From: Acidobacteriota bacterium | GTDB lineage: Bacteria; Acidobacteriota; Blastocatellia; Pyrinomonadales; Pyrinomonadaceae | Assembly (NCBI GenBank): GCA_019247865.1 | Contig: JAFBAJ010000359.1 | Location: 1-7,067 of the forward strand | DNA length: 7,067 nucleotides | Direction: 5' to 3' | Shown here: positions 1-6,547 of the stretch, in pieces | Layout of the letters: the number at the start of each line of letters is the position of its first letter | How positions within the stretch are numbered: position 1 is the first letter of the stretch | The notes under the pieces: generated by a model | Database searches by the model: none | The model's input: the letters and a program-made list of their open reading frames with translations, nothing else | What the model was told of the DNA's origin: nothing | Translations under genes and position numbers: made by a program

Positions 1-1
1 T

Positions 2-3000
2 TCAAGCCCGACGGGCGGCGCGACCATCGGCACGAACAGCAACACCTCCGTCAAGATCACCAACGTCGAGCCGTCGCTCATCGCCTTTGACTCGTCGCGC
101 CACTTCGACCGCGAGGGACGCACAGTGACGTTCGAGGTCTTTCGCGCCTTTAACCAGATCGGCACGGTGTCGGTAGATTACGCGACTTCAAGCGGCTCTG
201 CGACGGGCGGCAGTTCGTGCGCGCCGGGCATTGACTTCATCAACACGAGCGGGACGCTCGTCTTCCCGCCCGGCACTTTCAACCGCTCGTTCACTGTGCA
301 GACCTGTACCGACGCGATCTTTGAAGAGATAGAGACGGCCAACGTCACTCTCTCGAATGTGTCGGGAGCGCAGCTCAACACGCCTTCGACCACGACGCTC
401 AATATCTTTCAGTCGAGCTGGCAGAAGCAGGCCACCTTCCCGACCGGGCAGACGCTCGAAGATGTCCAGATGATCTCGGCCAACGAAGGCTGGGCGGCCG
501 GCGGCTACGGCGTCATCCTGCACACGGTTGACGGCGGCATCACCTGGGAGCGGCAGGCGAGCGGAACCTATCAATCGCTGAACACGGTCTACTTCAAGGA
601 CGCGCTGCACGGGTGGGCGTCCGGCAACGTGGACGTTTACACGGACGACGGCGGCCGGACGTGGCAACAGGGCTTCCGCACAGGTGTGGGTGCGGGCGGC
701 TCGGTCTATGGCCTGACTTTCGCAGACCTCAATCGCGGCTTTCAGGTGACCAACAGCAACAGCTCCTTCAACCGGAGCACGGACGGCGGGCGCACCTGGT
801 TCGCGCAGGACACGCCGTTTCCCGTCAACCTCATCAAGTTCTTCGACCCGCTCAACGGCATCGCCAGCAGCGGTCAGGGCGTCCTGGTGACGAGCGACGG
901 CGGGCAGACCTGGACGGTGCGGCCGGGCGCGACGGGCGGCGCTGAGTGGTTCGACACCAATCGCGGTTGGCGCATCAACAATACGGAGTTCGTCAACGGC
1001 CTGATTCGTCAGAAGATCGACTACACGACCAACGGAGGCGTGACGTGGACGCAGGGCGCGACGCCGGCGGGCACGTTCGTCTTCAAGCTCTACTTCCTGG
1101 ACGCCCTGAACGGCTGGGGCGTCGGCACGAACGAGAACATCATTCGCACGACGGACGGCGGCGTGACGTGGCAGACGCTGCGCGGCGGAATCAACGCTCC
1201 GCTCCGCTTCAGCTATCCGCTCGAAGACATACACATGGCCGACACGCTGCACGGCGTCGCGGTCGGCAACACGGGTCTGATCTACATCACTGCGGACGGC
1301 GGCGCGACGTGGGCTCCGCGCCAGACGGGCGGCGGCTATCCGGTCTATAAGATGGTTGCGACGGATGCGCGGCACGCTTGGGGCGGCTCTTACAACGGCG
1401 ACCTGCTCTACACGACGGACGGCGGCCGCTTCTGGAATCGACAGCGCATCGCTATCGGTAACAGTCCGCAGAACGCTCTCATCTCCGGTCTTGCCTTTCC
1501 AGACAACCAGCGCGGCTGGGCCGGACTGCGCGGCGGCGCGAGCCCGGAGCAGACCGGCACGACGATCCTGTATACGATCAACGGCGGGCGCGACTGGCAT
1601 GACACCACCGCGCCGGGACACGTCTGCTACGCTTTGGATACCTTCGACGGGCAGACCATCGTCTCGGTCGGCTTTGACGGCGCGGGCGCGCCCATCGTCC
1701 GCTCGACCGACGGCGGCCAGACGTGGACGTTGATGCACTTCCCGCTGTCCGAAGTAATCCGCGACGTGGATATGGCAAGTCCGAATATCGGATATGCAGC
1801 GGCCGGGGCGCAGATCATCAAATCCACGGATGGATTTGCGACGTGGACGCGAGTCGTCATCGGCGGCAACTGGTTCGACGTGTCCTTCGCGGACGTGAAC
1901 AACGGGTGGGCTTTGGGCGAAGGGCCGAGCAACACCGGCAGAGAGTTGTGGCACACGACGGACGGCGGGCAGACCTGGGATTCCAAGCCGATGGAGAAAG
2001 CGGTCGCCGTGTACGCGGTCAACCCGCAGACGGTCTGGGTGGTCGAGCACGACTACGACCCGAACCCGCTCGGTGACGCGACCTTCGGCCTGCGCTCGAC
2101 CGACGGCGGGCAGACCTTCACGCGCGAGCTGATCTCGCTCAATTCGATCTCGACCGCAATCGCCTTCGTCGACCCGGACAACGGCTGGGTCGGCGGAGTC
2201 ACGCAGGAGACCTCGAACCTGAGCGTGGACGGCGCGGAAGTTTTCCGGCGCGGGACGCGCGGCCTGACCGGCTCGACGCCGTTCGATTTCGACGGCGACG
2301 GCAGCTCGGATCTCTCCGTCTTCCGCCCGTCGAACGCGACCTGGTATCTCAATCGTTCGGGACAAGGGGTTAGCTACACGCAGTTCGGCTTGGCTTCGGA
2401 CAGGATTGCTCCGGCGGACTACGACGGCGACGGCAAGACGGATATCGCAGTCTTCCGCGACGGCAACTGGTATATCCTGCAAAGCTCGAACAATCAGGTG
2501 CGCGGGGTGCAGTTCGGGCAGAGCGGCGATGTCGCAGCTCCGGCCGACTATGACGGCGACGGGAAAGCAGACGTGGCCGTCTTCAGGCAGGGCTCGTGGT
2601 ATATCTTGGAGAGCTCGACCAACGCGTTTCGCGGCGTGCAGTTCGGCGCGGCGGGGGACACGGTCGCGCCCGCCGATTACGACGGCGACGGTAAGGCAGA
2701 CATCGCAGTCTTCCGCAGCGGCACGTGGTATCTGTTGAGGTCACAGGCGGGCTTCGCGGCGGTGCAGTTCGGGCTCGCGACGGATATTCCAGTGGCCGCT
2801 GATTACGACAACGACGGTCAGGCGGATGTCGCAGTCTTCCGCGACGGGAACTGGTACGCGCTCGCAAGCTCGAACAATCAGGTGCGCGGAGTGCAGTTCG
2901 GGCAGAGCGGAGACGTGCCCGTGCCCGCAGACTATGACGGTGACGGCCAGGCGGATCAGGCCGTCTATCGCGCGGGCGTCTGGCATCTGTTAAGGAGCAC

Positions 3001-3055
3001 CGGCGGCATCACCTCCGTCAGCTTCGGGCTCTCATCGGACGTGCCCGTGCCGTAA
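2..3055 (+). CDS. Secreted Calx-beta / Asp-box propeller / FG-GAP repeat protein, 5' truncated
   Basis: The reading frame is open from the window edge, so the gene begins upstream; 1017 residues are visible and it ends at TAA 3053-3055. Domains in visible-residue numbering: 1-21 is the tail of one Calx-beta domain (GATIGTNSNTSVKITN); about 24-135 is a full Calx-beta domain with two cysteines that could pair; about 140-757 carries 13 clear Asp-boxes (S/T-x-DGG-x-TW, for example STDGGRTW, TSDGGQTW) plus a degenerate last one, as in Ycf48/BNR-type beta-propellers; 761-1017 holds six FG-GAP/VCBS-like units with DxDGDGxxD Ca-binding-type loops. Such modules typify large extracellular or surface-bound proteins and suggest adhesion or ligand binding, but the partner is unknown. 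There is no membrane segment in the visible part; a signal peptide would lie upstream. The Ycf48 resemblance does not imply photosynthesis, since no photosystem gene is present. The ORF is certain; the exact function is not. Confidence 0.93.
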   Translation, partial: SSPTGGATIGTNSNTSVKITNVEPSLIAFDSSRHFDREGRTVTFEVFRAFNQIGTVSVDYATSSGSATGGSSCAPGIDFINTSGTLVFPPGTFNRSFTVQTCTDAIFEEIETANVTLSNVSGAQLNTPSTTTLNIFQSSWQKQATFPTGQTLEDVQMISANEGWAAGGYGVILHTVDGGITWERQASGTYQSLNTVYFKDALHGWASGNVDVYTDDGGRTWQQGFRTGVGAGGSVYGLTFADLNRGFQVTNSNSSFNRSTDGGRTWFAQDTPFPVNLIKFFDPLNGIASSGQGVLVTSDGGQTWTVRPGATGGAEWFDTNRGWRINNTEFVNGLIRQKIDYTTNGGVTWTQGATPAGTFVFKLYFLDALNGWGVGTNENIIRTTDGGVTWQTLRGGINAPLRFSYPLEDIHMADTLHGVAVGNTGLIYITADGGATWAPRQTGGGYPVYKMVATDARHAWGGSYNGDLLYTTDGGRFWNRQRIAIGNSPQNALISGLAFPDNQRGWAGLRGGASPEQTGTTILYTINGGRDWHDTTAPGHVCYALDTFDGQTIVSVGFDGAGAPIVRSTDGGQTWTLMHFPLSEVIRDVDMASPNIGYAAAGAQIIKSTDGFATWTRVVIGGNWFDVSFADVNNGWALGEGPSNTGRELWHTTDGGQTWDSKPMEKAVAVYAVNPQTVWVVEHDYDPNPLGDATFGLRSTDGGQTFTRELISLNSISTAIAFVDPDNGWVGGVTQETSNLSVDGAEVFRRGTRGLTGSTPFDFDGDGSSDLSVFRPSNATWYLNRSGQGVSYTQFGLASDRIAPADYDGDGKTDIAVFRDGNWYILQSSNNQVRGVQFGQSGDVAAPADYDGDGKADVAVFRQGSWYILESSTNAFRGVQFGAAGDTVAPADYDGDGKADIAVFRSGTWYLLRSQAGFAAVQFGLATDIPVAADYDNDGQADVAVFRDGNWYALASSNNQVRGVQFGQSGDVPVPADYDGDGQADQAVYRAGVWHLLRSTGGITSVSFGLSSDVPVP
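2282..3052 (+). repeat. Six tandem FG-GAP/VCBS-like coding repeats
   Basis: The C-terminus of the large secreted protein consists of six units. The first begins at 2282 (FDFDGDGSSD); later units begin near 2414, 2543, 2672, 2798 and 2927, giving a period of 126-129 nt (42-43 residues). Each unit has a Ca-binding-type loop D-x-D-G/N-D-G-x-x-D, then (I/V)AVFR.G.WY/WH.L and usually VQFG. Units starting at 2414 and 2798 are nearly identical over about 51 nt, which suggests duplication of a three-unit block or gene conversion. The last unit stops at DVPVP without the short tail I would expect after it in relatives. Confidence 0.85.
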
Positions 3056-3061
3056 AGCTTC

Positions 3062-3149
3062 GCGCGCTTGAGTCTTTCTTTGTTTGCGCCTTTGCGTGAA
3101 CCACCAACGTTTCACGCAAAGGCGCTAATAAAGAAAGACTCAAGGGCGC
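3062..3149. repeat. Long imperfect inverted repeat (hairpin 1) after the stop codon
   Basis: The left arm 3062-3100 pairs with the right arm 3111-3149 at 36 of 39 positions; the inner 34 nt (3067-3100 with 3111-3144) have only two mismatches. The loop is 10 nt (3101-3110). It starts 7 nt after the TAA of the upstream repeat protein. The core GCGCCTTTGCGTGAA resembles an intergenic repeat that I recall as widespread in environmental bacterial genomes. It could act as a transcript 3' end or bidirectional processing signal, but no T-tract follows, so a standard intrinsic terminator is not supported. It could also be a REP- or MITE-like mobile repeat. Confidence 0.88.
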
Positions 3150-3158
3150 AAAGAATAG

Positions 3159-3166
3159 AAGGAGGG
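3159..3166 (+). promoter_or_regulatory. Strong Shine-Dalgarno of the broken mini-gene
   Basis: AAGGAGGG lies 6 nt upstream of GTG 3173. It decides that GTG as the start over the upstream in-frame TTG at 3068, which would place the left arm of hairpin 1 in the coding sequence. Confidence 0.7.
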
Positions 3167-3172
3167 CGAAGA

Positions 3173-3394
3173 GTGCATCGTGTGCTCAAAGCCTTGCTGG
3201 TCTTGTTTGTCATCTCTCTTTCCGGCGCGTTTCAATCCGCGCGTGGCAGCGCGCCGGCCGATTACGACGGCGACGGCAAAGCAGACGTGGGCGTCTTTCG
3301 CGCGGGCAGTTAGTACCTGCTGCGCAGCACGCTTGGATTCAGGGGCGTGCAGTTCGGCACACAGGGCGACGTGCCTGCCGTTCGCGCAAGATAA
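3173..3394 (+). pseudogene. Mini-gene: signal peptide plus one FG-GAP unit, interrupted by TAG
   Basis: From GTG 3173 the frame encodes a signal peptide (basic HRVLK, hydrophobic ALLVLFVISLSGAF, then QSARG), then one FG-GAP-like unit with a DYDGDGKAD loop and VGVFRAGS. It then meets TAG at 3311-3313. The same frame continues as YLLRSTLGFRGVQFGTQGDVP to TAA 3392-3394. In the sister repeats of the large upstream gene the residue at the TAG is the invariant Trp of WY, so one G-to-A change (TGG to TAG) explains the break. With the Trp restored the product would be 73 aa, far smaller than relatives carrying many repeats, so it looks like an internally deleted copy joining a signal peptide to a last repeat. 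Alternatives are a functional 46-aa secreted peptide with one Ca loop, a sequencing error, or amber readthrough. Confidence 0.7.
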
Positions 3395-3399
3395 ATTAA

Positions 3400-3470
3400 G
3401 CCACAGAGGGCACAGAGGACACAGAGCAAGAAGTAATATATCTCTCTGTGTCCTCTGTGTCCTCTGTGGC
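3400..3470. repeat. Second inverted repeat (hairpin 2), CACAGAGG family
   Basis: The left arm 3400-3426 and right arm 3444-3470 are complementary at 26 of 27 positions, and the one exception can form a G-U pair in RNA. The loop is 17 nt, AT-rich (3427-3443). Each arm is itself about three 9-nt units of the form N-CACAGAGG. It begins 5 nt after the TAA of the broken mini-gene. I recall this sequence type as a dispersed intergenic repeat in many unrelated bacteria; spurious peptides rich in HRGHRGHR or CVLC arise from translating it. No T-run follows, so any terminator role is unproven. Confidence 0.88.
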
Positions 3471-3582
3471 TAATCTTTCCAGCGGTTGCAATCTGCCAGC
3501 GAAAACATAACAATTACTCCCGCGCCCTGATTTTTCACTGCGCCGATGTATTTATCCTGCAAGCTCTCTCTCTGTCATTAGT
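3471..3582 (+). promoter_or_regulatory. AT-richer leader upstream of the membrane-protein operon
   Basis: This stretch between hairpin 2 and ATG 3583 is less GC-rich than the genes and must hold any operon-specific promoter. A weak candidate is TTGCAA (3486-3491) and AACAAT (3509-3514) with a 17-nt spacer; neither box is close to consensus. A CT run (3564-3573) precedes the start and no Shine-Dalgarno is seen, so translation may rely on an unstructured pyrimidine-rich leader. No gene is visible here. Confidence 0.25.
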
Positions 3583-5619
3583 ATGTTGTTTGCCATCGGA
3601 TTGATTGTGATTGCGACGGCGGGCGGAGCGGCGCTGACGTACTGGTATGACCGCGCTGCGCCGCTCGCCGCGCGCCTCTGCATGGGCTGTTGCACGGGGC
3701 TCGCCGCGCTGGGCCTGGTCGGCTTTTTCTGCTCGCTGTTGCTGGGGCTGACGCCGCTCACGCTGCTGCTGTCGGCGGCGGTGCTGGCCGCGCCGCTCGC
3801 GCTCTTAACGAAGCCCTCGTTCAAGACGCAGGTGCAGGCGGATGTGAGCGCGACGGCGCAGCAGTTGCGGCGCGCAGTGCTGCATCCGAAGATGAGCGCG
3901 GTCGCGTATCTGCTCTTTTATGTGCTCGTCGCGTTGATGCTCTACAGCTTCTTTGACCGTGCGGTGGTCGAGCAGGCGGACGGCATCTACACGGGCGGGA
4001 GCAACAACCTGGGCGATCTGCCCTTTCACTTCGCTTCCATCACGAGCTTCGTTTACGGCCACAACTTTCCGCCGGAAGACCCTTCGTTCGCGGGGACGAG
4101 CTTCGCCTATCCGTTCATCGCGGATTTCGTCGCGGCGATGCTGATGCGCGCCGGGACTTCGCTGCGCGATTCGATGCTGCTGCACAACATGGTGCTGGCG
4201 CTCTCGCTGGTCGGCGTCCTGCATCACTGGACTTTGAAGTTATCGCGCAATCGACTCGCCGGATTCCTGGCTCCGGTGTTGGTTCTGTTCTCCGGCGGGT
4301 TGGGCTGGGTCATGCTCTTGCGCGAGGCGCGCGCGGGAGAGAAGGGCATCTTTCAGATGCTCTGGGACTTGCAGCACGACTACACGATCCTGCCGGGACA
4401 GGCGTGGCGCTGGGGGAACTCGCTGACCACGCTCTTCATCACACAGCGCAGCATCCTCTTCGGCCTGCCCATCGCAATCACGATCTTCACGCAATGGTGG
4501 CTCGCCTTAAATCCGGAAAAGGTCAAAGTCGAAGAGGCTCGGAAAAAGGAGCGCGCGAAAGCGCCCGCGAACCCCTGGAACGAAGAGCCGCCCCGGTCCT
4601 TCCTCTATCTTTTCCCCGCGCGTCCTTTCTCGACGGCGGCGCGACGGATGATCGCGGCGGGCGTGATGGCGGGCATGTTGCTGCTCGTGCACGCGCACAC
4701 TTTCATCATGGTGATGGGCATGGCCGGATGTCTGGCCCTCATCTTTTTCAAGGAGAGCTGGCGCGAGTGGGCCGCGTTCTTTGCCCTCGCGCTGCTCTTC
4801 TCCGTGCCGCAGATGTTGTGGGTGATGACGGGCAGCTCGGTCGAGGCGAAGAGCTTTATCGGTTGGCACTTCGGCTGGGACAAAGCGCCGGAGGCGAACT
4901 TCGCCGTCTTCTGGCTCAAGAACACTGGGCTCTTTATTCCGCTCCTCGTCGCGGCGCTGCTCTGGCGCACGAGCGACTATCTCATCGCGCGACGCTGGCT
5001 CGTCTTTTACCTGCCGTTCACGCTCTGCTTTATCGGGCCGAATCTGGTCAAGCTCGCGCCGTGGCCGTGGGACAACATCAAAGTCCTCTTCTACTGGTAC
5101 GTCGCCTCGGTGCCGATCGTCGCGTATGCGCTGGCGCGCCTGTGGGAAGGGAAGTGGTTTTTGAAAGCGGCGATGGCGGTGGTGCTGCTGACGCTGACGG
5201 CGGCGGGCGCGCTCGACGTGTGGCGCGTGGCTTCAAAGCAGATCGCCTATCAGGAGTACGAGACGGACGGCGTGCGGCTCGCCGAAAAGATCGTCGCGCA
5301 GACGCCGCCGCGCGCCCTGATCCTGCACGCGCCGACCTATAACCCGGTCGTCTTTCTGACGGGCAGGCGTTCGCTCCTCGGCTACACGGGTTACATCTGG
5401 GCGCACGGGCTCGACTTCGAGCCGCGCGAGCGAGACATACGCAACATCTACACGGGCGCGTACAATGCGCGGGAGTTATTGATGAAGAACAACGTGGACT
5501 ACGTCGTCGTGACTCCGGTCGAGCGCAACTACATGCCCGTCAACGACGCGTTCTTCGCGCAGTATCCGCTCGTCGCGGAGGTCGGCGCGTACCGGCTCTA
5601 TCAAGTAAGACAACCCTGA
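3583..5619 (+). CDS. Polytopic membrane protein, GT-C glycosyltransferase-like
   Basis: This 678-aa protein has roughly a dozen hydrophobic segments, beginning at residues 1-20 and ending near residue 545, then a soluble C-terminal domain of about 125 residues (LILHAPTYNPVVFLTGRR, later VDYVVVTP and YRLYQV). The first large extracytoplasmic loop (about 136-160) has YTGGSNNLGDLPFHF with D145 and H149, placed where GT-C enzymes carry their catalytic acidic residue. A basic cytoplasmic loop follows near residues 310-335 (KVKVEEARKKERAK), and WDNIK lies near D497. The layout matches lipid-phosphate-sugar-dependent membrane glycosyltransferases, but I do not recognise the exact family. ATG 3583 is the first start after the in-frame stop at 3508; no Shine-Dalgarno is visible. 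It is probably the first gene of the operon, with the next gene 7 nt downstream. The CDS is firm; the enzymatic role is inference from architecture. Confidence 0.85.
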   Translation: MLFAIGLIVIATAGGAALTYWYDRAAPLAARLCMGCCTGLAALGLVGFFCSLLLGLTPLTLLLSAAVLAAPLALLTKPSFKTQVQADVSATAQQLRRAVLHPKMSAVAYLLFYVLVALMLYSFFDRAVVEQADGIYTGGSNNLGDLPFHFASITSFVYGHNFPPEDPSFAGTSFAYPFIADFVAAMLMRAGTSLRDSMLLHNMVLALSLVGVLHHWTLKLSRNRLAGFLAPVLVLFSGGLGWVMLLREARAGEKGIFQMLWDLQHDYTILPGQAWRWGNSLTTLFITQRSILFGLPIAITIFTQWWLALNPEKVKVEEARKKERAKAPANPWNEEPPRSFLYLFPARPFSTAARRMIAAGVMAGMLLLVHAHTFIMVMGMAGCLALIFFKESWREWAAFFALALLFSVPQMLWVMTGSSVEAKSFIGWHFGWDKAPEANFAVFWLKNTGLFIPLLVAALLWRTSDYLIARRWLVFYLPFTLCFIGPNLVKLAPWPWDNIKVLFYWYVASVPIVAYALARLWEGKWFLKAAMAVVLLTLTAAGALDVWRVASKQIAYQEYETDGVRLAEKIVAQTPPRALILHAPTYNPVVFLTGRRSLLGYTGYIWAHGLDFEPRERDIRNIYTGAYNARELLMKNNVDYVVVTPVERNYMPVNDAFFAQYPLVAEVGAYRLYQVRQP

Positions 5620-5623
5620 AGAA

Positions 5624-5638
5624 GATTTGAGATTTGAG
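5624..5638 (+). repeat. Short tandem GATTTGA repeat at the start of the TonB-domain gene
   Basis: GATTTGA occurs twice in a row at 5624-5637 and overlaps the first possible start codon (TTG 5627). AT-rich units like this recur between genes in related genomes, as I recall, and a short inverted pair (TTTGA 5633-5637, TCAAA 5642-5646) follows. It makes the annotated N-terminus of the gene doubtful. Confidence 0.45.
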
Positions 5639-6547
5639 CTTTCAAACTTGAGACGGCACCTCCTTCGCGGCCTCGTCCTGCTTATATGCGTCTGCGTCTG
5701 GGCTGTGAGCTGTGCGGCGCAGGTCAAGGTCGCGGTGCTCGACTTCGGCGCGACGGAGACGGGAGTCCGTGCGGCGGAGCAGTTCGCGCGTGCGCTCAGG
5801 AAAGAGACGAGCCTGCGTCTGGCGGACCGGGACGAGGGCCGCTTTGCCGCGCGCGGCATCGGTTATGAGGGCTCGCTCAACCTGACTCTGGAGGAGGCGC
5901 GCGATCTCGGTTCGGCCATCGGGTCCGATTTTTATGTGACGGGAGACGCGCAGACCCTGCGGCGCAACTCTTCCGCGCGCCCGGTCTTTTACGAGTCCTA
6001 CGCCTCCATCTTTCTCGTCAGCGCGCGCTCCGGCAGGCTCATCATGTGGGAACGCCCGAGCTTTGAGGCGGCTGCGCCCGAAGTCGCCGAGAAGATGTTG
6101 CTCGCCGGCCTCAGCGAGCGCGGCGCGCGTTATGCGGCGGCGATTCGCACGGCGGCCGAGAGCGAACGCAACGAGCGCGAGTTTTCGACGACGCATCTCG
6201 CGCCCGTCATCGAAGAGGTGCCGGAAGAGACGAGCCCGCAAGCCAAAGGCTTGCGCCTGCCCCTGCCCTATCGACGCCTGCGCCCGATCTATCCCGAAAC
6301 GGCCGCGCGCGCGGAGGCTTCAGCCACCGTGGATGTCCTCGTCGACCTCGATGTCGAAGGCGAAGTGACGCGCGTGGAGGTCGTGCGCTGGGCCGGTTTC
6401 GGGCTCGACGATTCGACCGTCAACACCATCCGGCAGATGCACTTTCGCCCGGCCCTGCGAGACGGCGTCCCGCTGCCGATGCGCGTCCTGCTTCGTTATA
6501 ATTTTCAACGCCCGAAAAAAGAGACCGATACGGAAGTCAAAAAGTAA
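5627..6547 (+). CDS. Exported protein with TonB C-terminal domain and CsgG/TolB-like N-terminal domain
   Basis: The frame gives up to 306 aa, ending at TAA 6545-6547. The N-terminus is a signal peptide (LLRGLVLLICVCVWAVSCAAQ) in which AVSC fits a loose lipobox, so it may be a lipoprotein. Residues about 32-170 begin VKVAVLDFG and include a segment (SAIGSDFYVTGDAQ) reminiscent of periplasmic CsgG/TolB-type alpha/beta domains. Residues about 215-298 are a TonB C-terminal domain: RPIYPETAARAEA, VDVLVDLDVEGEVTRVEVVR, GLDD, MHFRPALRDGVPLPMRV and a closing YNF. Classical TonB is anchored by an N-terminal helix and couples to ExbB/ExbD; here a cleavable or lipidated signal and an added domain replace the Pro-rich linker, so a sensory or assembly role is as likely as energy transduction. 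The start is uncertain: TTG 5627 sits inside a short tandem repeat, and TTG 5648 also leaves a full signal peptide. Confidence 0.87.
   Translation: MRFELSNLRRHLLRGLVLLICVCVWAVSCAAQVKVAVLDFGATETGVRAAEQFARALRKETSLRLADRDEGRFAARGIGYEGSLNLTLEEARDLGSAIGSDFYVTGDAQTLRRNSSARPVFYESYASIFLVSARSGRLIMWERPSFEAAAPEVAEKMLLAGLSERGARYAAAIRTAAESERNEREFSTTHLAPVIEEVPEETSPQAKGLRLPLPYRRLRPIYPETAARAEASATVDVLVDLDVEGEVTRVEVVRWAGFGLDDSTVNTIRQMHFRPALRDGVPLPMRVLLRYNFQRPKKETDTEVKK

Noticed and set aside
125..127. GTG as the start of the large secreted protein
   Set aside because: The same frame is open to position 2 and encodes Calx-beta residues upstream, so the GTG is an internal Val codon.
420..2270. Photosystem II assembly factor (Ycf48/HCF136)
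   Set aside because: Only the Asp-box propeller repeats are shared; the multidomain architecture and lack of photosynthesis genes point to a surface protein.
188..2482. A 764-aa open frame on the minus strand
   Set aside because: It lies antisense to the Asp-box/FG-GAP gene, is Arg/Ala/Val-rich with no domain, and results from the GC-rich codon pattern and repeats of the real gene.
2282..3052. CRISPR-like array
   Set aside because: The units are 126-129 nt, in frame and coding, without short direct repeats separated by unique spacers.
3062..3149. Intrinsic (rho-independent) terminator
   Set aside because: The stem is much longer than usual and no T-tract follows; it is kept as an inverted repeat with an unknown role.
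3068..3172. TTG 3068 as the start of the mini-gene
   Set aside because: It lies in the left arm of hairpin 1 and lacks a Shine-Dalgarno, while GTG 3173 has a strong one and begins directly with a signal peptide.
3311..3313. Programmed amber recoding (for example pyrrolysine)
   Set aside because: No recoding machinery or conserved downstream element is visible; a single TGG-to-TAG change is simpler.
3310..3513. Minus-strand 67-aa frame with HRGHRGHRE and LCVLCALCG
   Set aside because: This is a translation of the CACAGAGG inverted repeat, a known source of spurious small proteins.
4404..5342. 312-aa plus-strand frame
   Set aside because: It lies fully inside the membrane-protein gene in another frame and has low-complexity Arg/Ala/Gly composition with no domain.
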